From Actinomycetospora cinnamomea (GTDB lineage: Bacteria > Actinomycetota > Actinomycetes > Mycobacteriales > Pseudonocardiaceae): 64,000 nucleotides of DNA. Position numbers and translations under genes: made by a program. Numbering within the stretch: the first letter of the stretch is position 1; every line of letters begins with the position of its first letter. The DNA is taken from assembly GCF_003096675.1 (NCBI RefSeq), contig NZ_QEKW01000002.1, forward strand, positions 401,179-465,178. The letters run 5' to 3'. Below the pieces are notes generated by a model that was not told where the DNA came from, did not search any database, and saw only the letters and a list, made by a program, of their open reading frames with translations. This document shows positions 24,249-31,314 of the stretch, piece after piece.

Positions 24249-25273
24249 GAGCCCGTCCCGGCGTGGTGGATCTCGCCGACGAGTGCCGCGAGGACGTCGT
24301 CGAGCGCGACGACGCGGTCGGGATCCGCGCCCGGGTCGGCGACGAGGGCGAGGTGGGCGCCGCTGCGGCGCATGCCGCTCAGGGCCTCGGCGAGCGTCGT
24401 GTCGGGGGACAGCGTCGCCAGCCGCCGCACGAGCCGCGCCGGCACCGGGCGGTCGCGCGGCGGCGCCGGGGGCGCGAGCAGGTCCTTGACGTGCACGTAG
24501 CCGTGCCAGCCCCGCTCGTCGCGCAGCGGTAGGCGTGAGAACCCGTGCTCGTGGGCCAGCGCCTCGAGCTCGGCCACCGTCGCGCCCGGACGGGCGGTGA
24601 CGACGTCGTCCACCGCGACCGAGGCCAGCGTCGCCTCGGAGAACCCGAGCGCACCGTGCACCAGCGCCGCCTCGTCCCGGTCGAGCAGGCCGTGGGCGCG
24701 GGACTGCTCGACCAGCCCGGCGACCTCGTCGCGGCTGAACGCGCTGGCGATCTCGTCGCGCGGCTCGACACGCATCGCCCGCAGGGTGAGGTTGGCCAGG
24801 CCGTTGAGCACCCAGAGGAACGGACGCAGCACGGTCACGACCGCCACCAGTGGCGGCGCCAGCACGAGCGCGGCGCGGTCCGGGACGGCGAGCGCGATGT
24901 TCTTCGGCACCATCTCGCCGACCGTCACGTGCAGGTACACGACGATCATCAGGGCGATCGCGAACGCCACCGGGTGCACGGCGGCCTCGGGCAGGCCGAG
25001 CGCGGTGAACGCCGGCTCGATCGCCGCGGCCACCGCGGGCTCGCCGAGCGCGCCCAGGCCGAGCGAGCAGATCGTGATGCCCAGCTGCGCGCCGGCCATC
25101 ATCAGCGAGACGTTCTCCATGGCGCGCACGGTGATCCGCGCCGCCCGCGACGTCGCCGCGCGCGGCTCGAGCGAGGCGCGGCGGGCGGAGATCAGCGCGA
25201 ACTCGGCGCCGACGAAGAACGCGTTGAGCGCCAGCAGCACGATCGCCGCGGCGATCGCGGGCTCGATGCTCAT
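24245..25273 (-). CDS. CNNM/CorC-type membrane protein with CBS domains (second gene)
   Basis: A 342-residue protein: an N-terminal DUF21 (CNNM) membrane domain with about four helices (AIVLLALNAFFVGAEFALIS, then ITICSLGLGALGEPAVA and HVTVGEMVPKNIALAVPD), followed by a CBS pair (about 205-335). Relatives (YhdP, CorB/CorC) handle Mg2+/Co2+ efflux. It lacks the C-terminal CorC_HlyC domain that its neighbour has. The ATG at 25273 overlaps the stop of that neighbour (25270) by 4 bases, so the two are one operon and may form a heteromer. Confidence 0.82.
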   Translation of the reverse strand: MSIEPAIAAAIVLLALNAFFVGAEFALISARRASLEPRAATSRAARITVRAMENVSLMMAGAQLGITICSLGLGALGEPAVAAAIEPAFTALGLPEAAVHPVAFAIALMIVVYLHVTVGEMVPKNIALAVPDRAALVLAPPLVAVVTVLRPFLWVLNGLANLTLRAMRVEPRDEIASAFSRDEVAGLVEQSRAHGLLDRDEAALVHGALGFSEATLASVAVDDVVTARPGATVAELEALAHEHGFSRLPLRDERGWHGYVHVKDLLAPPAPPRDRPVPARLVRRLATLSPDTTLAEALSGMRRSGAHLALVADPGADPDRVVALDDVLAALVGEIHHAGTGS

Positions 25274-26625
25274 GCGCTCACCTCCTCGGCGGGCAGCAGC
25301 TCGAGTCGCACGGCGGCGACGCGCCAGCGCTCGACGGTCTCGACGGTCAGCCGCACGGCACGTTCCTCGACGTCGCCGAGCTCGTCGCCGGCCCGTGTCG
25401 CGGTGACCGTGACGGTGTCGCCCTCGTCCGGTACGCGGCCGAGATGCTCGGCGAGCAGGCCGGCGAGCGTGTCGTACTCCGGCGACTCGGGCAGCGACCA
25501 GCCCAGCAGCGCCGATGCCTCGTCGGGCCGCAGACGGCCGTCGCAGCGCCAGGCGCCGTCGCCGAGGTGTTGTCCGGGCGGGGCGCTCGGGTCGTGCTCG
25601 TCGCGGACGTCGCCGACGATCTCCTCGACGAGATCCTCGAGCGTCACCAGGCCCGCGAGGTCGCCGTACTCGTCGACGACCAGCGCGAGCTGTGCCTCGC
25701 CCCCGCGCAGCAGGGTGAGCAGGCGGTCGAGGTCGACGGTCTCGGGGACGACCTCGACGGGGCGCGCCAGCTCGGCGACCGTCGTGCCCGCCCGGTCGGC
25801 CTCGGCGAGGCCCAGGGCGTCGCGGACCTGGACCACCCCCGGCTCGGCTCGGTCGTCGGGCTCACCCAGCACCGGGAAGCGCGAGTGCCCCGTCGCGGCC
25901 GCGCGCTCGAGCAGCGTCGTGACGGTGTCGCCCGGCGCGAGGGTCTCCGTCGCGCCGCGCGGGGTCATCACGTCGGCGGCGTGGCGCTCGGTGAAGGCGA
26001 GGGTGCGCTGGACCAGCGTCGCGGTCTCGCCCGGCAGCGTGCCCTGGTCGGCGGAGCGTCGCACGAGCGAGAACAGTTCCTCCGGGGAGCGGGCGGATGC
26101 CAGCTCCTCGGTGGGCTGCACGCCGACGGCGCGCACGACCACGTTGGAGCTGTTGTTGAGCAGCAGCACCAGCGGACGCGTGACGGTGGTGAAGGCGCGC
26201 ATGGCGCCCTGGACGGCCTTGGACGTCCGGACCGGCTCGCTGATGGCGAGGTTCTTCGGGACCAGCTCGCCGAAGATCATGGTGATCGCGGTCGAGAGCG
26301 CGAGCGCGATGGTGAGCGACACCGCCGACGCAGCGCCGCCGCTGAGGCCGAGATCGGTGAGCGGGCCGCTGATCAGCCGTGCGATCGCCGGCTCGGCGAG
26401 GAAGCCGATCGCGAGGTTGGTGACGGTGATGCCGAGCTGCGCGGCCGAGAGCTGGGTCGAGAGCGAGCGCAGGGCCGAGAGCACCCCGCGGGCCCGCCGG
26501 TCGTGCTCGGCCTCACGCTCGATCGACGCGCGGTCGACGCCGACGAAGGCGAACTCGGCGGCGACGAAGACGCCGCAGGCGCCGACGAGCAGCACCGCCG
26601 CGAGGATCAGGAGGGCCTCGATCAC
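25270..26625 (-). CDS. CNNM/CorC-type hemolysin-like protein with CBS and CorC_HlyC domains (first gene)
   Basis: A 451-residue protein with the full CNNM layout: an N-terminal DUF21 membrane domain (about 1-190; VAAEFAFVGVDRASIE, GITVTNLAIGFLAEPAI, MIFGELVPKNLAI), two CBS domains (about 210-330) and a C-terminal CorC_HlyC domain (about 350-430). Bacterial members of this family act in magnesium/cobalt efflux. Starts at GTG 26625 and overlaps the following CNNM gene by four bases. Upstream is the divergent trmO gene; the 203 bases between contain no clear operator. Confidence 0.85.
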   Translation of the reverse strand: MIEALLILAAVLLVGACGVFVAAEFAFVGVDRASIEREAEHDRRARGVLSALRSLSTQLSAAQLGITVTNLAIGFLAEPAIARLISGPLTDLGLSGGAASAVSLTIALALSTAITMIFGELVPKNLAISEPVRTSKAVQGAMRAFTTVTRPLVLLLNNSSNVVVRAVGVQPTEELASARSPEELFSLVRRSADQGTLPGETATLVQRTLAFTERHAADVMTPRGATETLAPGDTVTTLLERAAATGHSRFPVLGEPDDRAEPGVVQVRDALGLAEADRAGTTVAELARPVEVVPETVDLDRLLTLLRGGEAQLALVVDEYGDLAGLVTLEDLVEEIVGDVRDEHDPSAPPGQHLGDGAWRCDGRLRPDEASALLGWSLPESPEYDTLAGLLAEHLGRVPDEGDTVTVTATRAGDELGDVEERAVRLTVETVERWRVAAVRLELLPAEEVSA

Positions 26626-26828
26626 GGGACGACCGAGGGGACGGGCCGTCGCGGACGGCGGGACATGGGCTCCCCAGGGTGGGACTCGAAGCGGACATCC
26701 GCGACAACGAGCCGGAGCTTGGTCGAGTTCCCGGCGGTGTGTCGGCGTCGGCTCGCGGGTGGTGGCCCGCGGAGCCGCGGTGGTGTTCGGTCCGGGGGTC
26801 TGGTGCTGTCACCGCGATGGAATGAGAG

Positions 26829-27239
26829 GTGAAGGTGGACACCATCGAGATCCGGCCCATCGGGCACGTCGAGTCGACCCTGACCGACCTCGCCGACGCC
26901 CCGAAGCAGGCGGACGAGGGTGCTCCCGAGGCCTGGCTCGTCCTGCACGACGGCCTGCAGGCGGCGGCGGCCGACATCCACCCCGGCGACGGGCTCGTGG
27001 TGGTCACGTGGCTGCACGAGGCGGACCGCGACGTCCTCGTCGTCCACCCGCGCAGCGACACCACCCGTCCGCTCACCGGGGTCTTCAGCACCCGCTCCCC
27101 GGCGCGACCGAACCCGCTGGGCCTGCACCCCGTCACCGTGCTCGGGGTCGACGGCCTGCGCATCCACGTCGACGCCCTCGAGGCGGTCGACGGCACGCCG
27201 ATCGTCGACGTCAAGTCCGACCTCGGCCGGGACCGCTGA
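26829..27239 (+). CDS. TrmO-type tRNA N6-methyltransferase
   Basis: A 136-residue single-domain beta-barrel of the YaeB/TrmO family, which uses SAM to methylate the N6 of the threonylcarbamoyl-adenosine at tRNA position 37. The family signature is RSPARPNPLGLHPVTVLGVDG and the N-terminal IRPIGHVEST. It is shorter than E. coli TrmO (no C-terminal extension), as in archaeal and many actinobacterial copies, so the exact substrate is inferred. The GTG at 26829 is used; GTG 26835 is an alternative. A perfect 17-bp hairpin follows. Confidence 0.8.
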   Translation: MKVDTIEIRPIGHVESTLTDLADAPKQADEGAPEAWLVLHDGLQAAAADIHPGDGLVVVTWLHEADRDVLVVHPRSDTTRPLTGVFSTRSPARPNPLGLHPVTVLGVDGLRIHVDALEAVDGTPIVDVKSDLGRDR

Positions 27240-27240
27240 C

Positions 27241-27279
27241 ACGATGCGGGACCCGGGGCGCGCCCGGGTCCCGCATCGT
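27241..27279. terminator. Strong convergent terminator hairpin
   Basis: Perfect 17-base arms (27241-27257 and 27263-27279) and a 5-base loop. It lies one base after the trmO stop and three bases before the end of the sortase gene on the other strand, so it serves both transcripts. Confidence 0.8.
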
Positions 27280-27282
27280 CGG

Positions 27283-27894
27283 TCAGATCCTCTGCACCTC
27301 GACGAGGTCGGCGTAGACGATCACGTTGGAGAGGTACGACCGGGCACCCCGGTCGAAGTCCCCGCCGCAGGTGATGAGACGCAGCTGCGGGTTGGCCGTG
27401 TCGTTGTAGACGGCGTCGGTCGGGAAGGAGTCCTTCGGGATCGTCTCCACCCGCGAGACCTCGAACACCGCGCGCTGACCGTCGACGCGGTCGACGAACA
27501 CCTGGGCGCCGGCGACCACGTCCTTCAGGTTGGCGAAGATGCCCGGTTGCCCGCCCCCGTTGACGTGCCCCAGGACGATGCTCGGCCCGATCTCGCCCGG
27601 GGTCGGGCTCTGGTCGAACCAGGACGCCTGCATCGGCTGGAAGACCGGCGGGACCTCGAGGCTGCCGTTCTCCTGGAGCCCGGTCGGGACGAGGCTCGAC
27701 TCCGCCGAGATCGACGGCACCGTGACCCGGCTCGGGGCCGACGCGGCCAGCGGCTCCGGGGACGTGAACGCGGACGGACCCGATCCCATCCCGGCGACCA
27801 GGGCCAGGCCGACCAGGACCACGATCAGTCCGATCGAGATGTTCGTCATCGAGATCCCGGACTTCTGGTCCGGGCTCTTGTCGGTGATGGCCAT
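27283..27894 (-). CDS. Class F sortase
   Basis: A 203-residue membrane-anchored sortase: one N-terminal hydrophobic segment (about 20-37) and an extracellular sortase beta-barrel. The triad is visible as His110 in VLGHVNG, Cys176 in LITCGG and Arg185 in RGARSY. Class F sortases of actinobacteria are thought to anchor proteins with LPXTG-like signals or to act as housekeeping enzymes; no such signal exists in its neighbours. It is the last gene of an apparent operon with a DUF5819 protein, an HTTM protein and a secreted repeat protein, starting 11 bases after the latter's stop. Confidence 0.9.
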   Translation of the reverse strand: MAITDKSPDQKSGISMTNISIGLIVVLVGLALVAGMGSGPSAFTSPEPLAASAPSRVTVPSISAESSLVPTGLQENGSLEVPPVFQPMQASWFDQSPTPGEIGPSIVLGHVNGGGQPGIFANLKDVVAGAQVFVDRVDGQRAVFEVSRVETIPKDSFPTDAVYNDTANPQLRLITCGGDFDRGARSYLSNVIVYADLVEVQRI

Positions 27895-27905
27895 CGCCGG
27901 CTCGC

Positions 27906-28730
27906 TCAGTTCCCCGTGTCGACGCCGCCGACCGGCACGCGCTTCACCTGCGTCGCGTACACCTCACCGACGGGGCGGTAGTCGTACCAGTAGTGGTGCA
28001 CCGAGCTGTTGTAGTAGCACACGGTGCGGTCGTATCCGTGGTGGCCGTAACCGTGACCGCGGCGGTAATCGTAGCCGGAGTCGTAGTTGTCGCCCTCGTC
28101 CGTGGTCGTGAGGGTGGCTTCGCTGCGGTCCAGATCGGAGTCGACGTTCGAGCCCGAGTCGGTGCCCGAGCCCGAGTCGGTGCCCGAGCCCGAGTCGGTG
28201 CCGGAGCCCGAATCAGTGCCCGGGGCCGGCACGCTCGCGCGGAGCCCCAACGTGCCGGCGGGGGCCACCGAGGGAACGCCGCCGCCAACGGTTACCGACT
28301 CATCCCCACCCATGCCTCCAGAGGTGTCGGACGACTCGGATGTTTCTGTGAGTTCGGGTGTTTCGGTGAGTTCGGGTGTTTCGGTGAGTTCGGGTGTTTC
28401 TGTGAGTTCGGGTGTTTCGGTGAGTTCGGGTGTTTCGGTGAGGCCGGGCGTTTCGGTGAGGCCGGGGATCTCGGTGAGACCGGGGATCTCGGTGAGACCA
28501 GGGATCTCGGTGAGGCCTGGGATACCGGTGCTGTCGGTCGAGCCGTCCGTGCTGCTGTCGGTGCGGCTATCGCTGCTGCCGTGGTGGCGCGGGTGGTAGT
28601 GGGTCGACACTTCGACGCAGTTGCTGTTCGTGTACGACGTCGCCGAGGCCGAGCCGACACCGAGCGATCCGATGAGCAGCACGCCCGCCCCCAGCACCAG
28701 GGCCCGGTGTCCCATCCCCTGACTTGTCAT
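27906..28730 (-). CDS. Secreted Glu-rich hexapeptide-repeat protein (unknown)
   Basis: A 274-residue protein that I do not recognise. It has a signal peptide (cleavage likely after SASA, residue 30), a His-rich start (HYHPRHH), Cys38, a Ser/Thr/Asp stretch, ten tandem six-residue repeats (four IPGLTE, one TPGLTE, five TPELTE), a Gly/Ser region with four GTDSGS-like repeats and a Tyr/His-rich C-terminus containing Cys238 and HGYGHHGYDR. There is no LPXTG-like signal or C-terminal membrane helix. The gene begins four bases inside the HTTM stop and is followed after 11 bases by a sortase. By position it may be the substrate of the HTTM/DUF5819 pair. The DNA repeats suggest length variation. Confidence 0.75.
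   Translation of the reverse strand: MTSQGMGHRALVLGAGVLLIGSLGVGSASATSYTNSNCVEVSTHYHPRHHGSSDSRTDSSTDGSTDSTGIPGLTEIPGLTEIPGLTEIPGLTETPGLTETPELTETPELTETPELTETPELTETPELTETSESSDTSGGMGGDESVTVGGGVPSVAPAGTLGLRASVPAPGTDSGSGTDSGSGTDSGSGTDSGSNVDSDLDRSEATLTTTDEGDNYDSGYDYRRGHGYGHHGYDRTVCYYNSSVHHYWYDYRPVGEVYATQVKRVPVGGVDTGN
28154..28225 (-). repeat. Tandem 18-bp repeats encoding GTDSGS-like units
   Basis: About four near-identical 18-base units inside the secreted repeat protein, encoding Gly-Thr-Asp-Ser-Gly-Ser, the last one with base changes that keep the protein pattern. In-frame unit size means copy changes would not shift the frame. Confidence 0.75.
28338..28525 (-). repeat. Ten 18-bp repeats encoding TPELTE/IPGLTE
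   Basis: Ten 18-base units in the secreted protein: five encode TPELTE, one TPGLTE and four IPGLTE. The TPELTE units are nearly identical at DNA level; the IPGLTE units differ by silent changes, showing selection on the peptide and recent copying of the TPELTE block. Local base content is less GC-rich than the surroundings. Confidence 0.85.
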
Positions 28731-29956
28731 GTCCTCTCTCCGTTCCCGGCTCGTGCCGGCCCGTTCCCTGCGCTGACCGCCGCCCCGTCGACGTTGTCCG
28801 TGTCGACCATCACCCGTTCGTTGTTACTCGCGGGGAGCACCGTGATGAAAGCGTTAGGTCCGCTGCCGGGCAGGCCGTTGGGCTCACCGTCGGACTGAGG
28901 CTCCGCGCGACCCTCGGCGCTCACGCCGATCCCCTGCGCGGCCTCGGCGACAGGTTGCGACTCGGCGTCCACGCACTCCCGGGCCGCCGGGGTCGGCCGG
29001 TCCTCGGGTTCGGGCCCCTCCTCGCTCGCCGGCGTCCTCGTCGGGCGCCGCCGTCCTCGGCACCCGACCCGGTCGCGGACCCACCGCAGGACCTGCTCGG
29101 CACGGTCGGGCGGGAGGAACGCCAGGTAGAGGGTCACGATCGTGAGGCTGAAGAAGCCGACGGCGAGGGTGATCTCGATCGAGAGGTGGAGGAGCACGCC
29201 GAGGGCGAGAACCCAGGGCCGGGCCGCCCGATTCCAGACGAGGACGCCGATCGCGAGCTCCGCGGCGAGCGTTCCGTAGGTCGCCAGCTCGGCGAGCAGC
29301 GGCGAGCCGGTGACGAACGACGGCACCGGGACGCGGCTGACCTCGCCGATGCGCACCGCGTACGAGACCGCGGTCCCGTCGCGCCAGCGCGCGCCGCCCG
29401 CCTTCTCCCACACGGTGGAGACGTAGATGACACTGAGCTGGATCTGCGCGAGGCGCAGGGCCCACGGCGCACGACGGGGAAAGCTCCACAGGTGCTCGGG
29501 ATCGGCGCGCCACCGGTCCACCGACGCCGCGGACCCCGCTGGCATGAGGAGCACGTAGAAGGCGACGAGCCGCAGCAGGCCGTCTCCCGCGTTGAAGGCG
29601 AGCGGCGCCGAGCGGGTCACCGACATGATCACGACGAAGACGACCAGAGCCGCCACGCGCGTGCGGAACCCGACCGTGAGCGCGACCGCGCCGAGCACGC
29701 CCGCCAGCCACAGCACCCAGATCAGCGGTGAGCCCTGGACAAGGCTGAAGAGCGTCCAGCCGCCGACGGGCAGCTCGCGCACCGGGATAGCGCCGTCGCG
29801 GCCGAAGAACGGGTCCAGGACGGGGACGAGCGAGAGCATCCACACCGTCGTCACGACCCCGAAAGCGATGCGGAGGACCTCCACCGGGGCCGTCGACTGC
29901 GGGGCGAACCAAAACCGGTCCCAGCCGTCGCGGAGCCGGACCAATGACGCGGTCAT
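28727..29956 (-). CDS. HTTM-domain membrane protein (VKGC/SdpB-like)
   Basis: A 409-residue membrane protein. Residues about 1-305 form an HTTM domain with about six helices: WDRFWFAPQSTAPVEVLRIAFG, SLVPVLDPFFGRDG, TRSAPLAFNAGDGLLRLVAFYVLLMP and STVWEKAGGARWRDGTAVSYA. HTTM proteins are membrane relatives of vitamin-K-dependent gamma-carboxylase and include SdpB, which works with SdpA to mature the SdpC toxin in Bacillus. The C-terminal about 100 residues are hydrophilic, Pro/Glu-rich and low complexity. It overlaps both neighbours by four bases (DUF5819 upstream, secreted repeat protein downstream), so the three genes form one operon. Whether it carboxylates or otherwise processes the partner is inference. 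Confidence 0.82.
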   Translation of the reverse strand: MTASLVRLRDGWDRFWFAPQSTAPVEVLRIAFGVVTTVWMLSLVPVLDPFFGRDGAIPVRELPVGGWTLFSLVQGSPLIWVLWLAGVLGAVALTVGFRTRVAALVVFVVIMSVTRSAPLAFNAGDGLLRLVAFYVLLMPAGSAASVDRWRADPEHLWSFPRRAPWALRLAQIQLSVIYVSTVWEKAGGARWRDGTAVSYAVRIGEVSRVPVPSFVTGSPLLAELATYGTLAAELAIGVLVWNRAARPWVLALGVLLHLSIEITLAVGFFSLTIVTLYLAFLPPDRAEQVLRWVRDRVGCRGRRRPTRTPASEEGPEPEDRPTPAARECVDAESQPVAEAAQGIGVSAEGRAEPQSDGEPNGLPGSGPNAFITVLPASNNERVMVDTDNVDGAAVSAGNGPARAGNGERT

Positions 29957-30528
29957 CGCTGGGCGACCGGCGTCGTGAAGAACGGGATCTCGCGCCCGGA
30001 GCCCGCGTCGGGTGCGGGTCCTCCCGGTGGGGCGTTGGGCCGGACGGCGCGCACCAGAGTGACGCGCACCGGCCGGTGGCCCGCGGCGCGGTCCCGGTCG
30101 GCGACCCAGCCGGCGAAGGCCGCGCGCTCCCGCTCGGCGGAGCGCTTCTTCCACATCTGCTCGCCGTACTTGCGCCAGCGGTAGTCCCAGTACTCGGTGA
30201 GCCCGTTCCCGCCGTGCAGCGGGTAGACGCCGACGGTCCCGTCCGCGCGCTCGACGCGCGCGACGACCTCGTTCGTCACGCGAGGCGGACTGGGCGCGAA
30301 CACACCCCACGCCTGGTCGAGCCCGGTGGCGAGGAGGTAGGGGCGCGTCAGGTCGAGGAGGCCGTCCTTGATCACCCCTCTTGGGGCGGTGCTGGCGAGC
30401 ATCCCCACCAGGGTCAGGAGGATGAGCGCCGTGATCCCGAGCCGCCTGCCCCGGCTCATCGAGGCCGGCTCGTCCTGCTCAGCACGCGCCGGTCCGGAGG
30501 TGTCCGTCTCCCGGGTCGTCGTCCCCAT
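29953..30528 (-). CDS. DUF5819-family membrane-anchored protein (SdpA-like position)
   Basis: A 191-residue protein: a short cytosolic tail, one membrane anchor (LGITALILLTLVGMLAS, about 34-50) and an outside domain with DQAWGVFAPSPPRVTNEVVARVERADG and WDYRWRKYGEQMWKKRS. DUF5819 proteins commonly sit directly ahead of HTTM genes in actinobacteria, as SdpA precedes SdpB; the family assignment is from memory of that pattern. It starts at ATG 30528 with GGGGG before it. The stop overlaps the HTTM start by four bases. Probably it is the accessory subunit of the HTTM protein. Confidence 0.72.
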   Translation of the reverse strand: MGTTTRETDTSGPARAEQDEPASMSRGRRLGITALILLTLVGMLASTAPRGVIKDGLLDLTRPYLLATGLDQAWGVFAPSPPRVTNEVVARVERADGTVGVYPLHGGNGLTEYWDYRWRKYGEQMWKKRSAERERAAFAGWVADRDRAAGHRPVRVTLVRAVRPNAPPGGPAPDAGSGREIPFFTTPVAQR

Positions 30529-30630
30529 GTCCCCCGACCTCTCCACCGACGCGTCGTCCTGGAGAGGGATCGGCGGAGCGCGCTGAGCGTTACGGAGCAC
30601 GCGGCGAGGGCCGGTCGGGCGGACCGCTGA

Positions 30631-31314
30631 TCACGGCTCGAACCGGTACCCCCGCGCGGCTTCCGTCACCAGGTGACGCGGGTGGGACGGGTCGGGCTCG
30701 AGCTTGCGACGCAGGTGGGCGAGGTAGACGCGCAGGTAGTGGCCCTCGGTGCCGTAGGACGGGCCCCAGACCTCGCGCAGGATCTGCTGCTGGGTGACGA
30801 GCATCCCCGGGTGACGGGCCAGGTGCTCCAGCACGCCCCACTCGGTGGGGCTCAGGTGCACCTCCGCGCCGTCGCGCACGACCTTCTTGGCGACGAGGTC
30901 GACGGTGAAGCTCGCCGTCTCGACCACCGGCGTCCCCTCGGGGACCACGACGGCGGCGCGGCGGACCGCGGCGCGCAGGCGCGCGAGCAGCTCGGGGACG
31001 CCGAAGGGCTTGGTCACGTAGTCGTCGGCGCCGGCGTCCAGCGCGGCGATCTTGTCGGCGGAGTCGGTGCGCGCCGAGAGCACGATGACCGGCACCGAGC
31101 TCCAGCCCCGCAGGCCGGCGAGCACGTCGAGGCCGGGCATGTCCGGCAGCCCGAGGTCGAGCACGACGACGTCGGGCGGCGGGTGGTCGGCGCTCGCGCG
31201 CAGGGCGGCGGCGCCGTCGGCGGCGAGCACGACGGTGTGGCCGTGCGCGGCGAGGTTGATCCGCAGCGTGCGGCGCAGGTGGGGATCGTCGTCGACGACG
31301 AGGACGCGGCTCAC
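30631..31314 (-). CDS. kdpE: KdpE response regulator
   Basis: A 227-residue OmpR/PhoB-type regulator with a receiver domain (phosphoacceptor Asp53 in VVVLDLGLPDMPG, acidic pocket DDD at 8-10, KPFG Lys) and a C-terminal winged helix (SPTEWGVLEHLARHPGMLVTQQQILREVWG, HYLRVYLAHLRRKLEPDP). KdpE activates kdp transcription when potassium is low. It starts at GTG 31314, overlapping the kdpD stop by four bases. It is the last gene of the kdp unit; the frame runs on upstream without a stop but that part is an antisense or overlap artefact of kdpD. Confidence 0.93.
   Translation of the reverse strand: MSRVLVVDDDPHLRRTLRINLAAHGHTVVLAADGAAALRASADHPPPDVVVLDLGLPDMPGLDVLAGLRGWSSVPVIVLSARTDSADKIAALDAGADDYVTKPFGVPELLARLRAAVRRAAVVVPEGTPVVETASFTVDLVAKKVVRDGAEVHLSPTEWGVLEHLARHPGMLVTQQQILREVWGPSYGTEGHYLRVYLAHLRRKLEPDPSHPRHLVTEAARGYRFEP

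Noticed and set aside
28338..28525. CRISPR-like array
   Set aside because: The 18-bp units are adjacent with no spacers and encode a regular hexapeptide in the frame of a secreted protein.
27906..28730. Sortase sorting signal in the repeat protein
   Set aside because: The C-terminus (VPVGGVDTGN) has no LPXTG-like motif, hydrophobic helix or basic tail, so it is not a standard sortase substrate.
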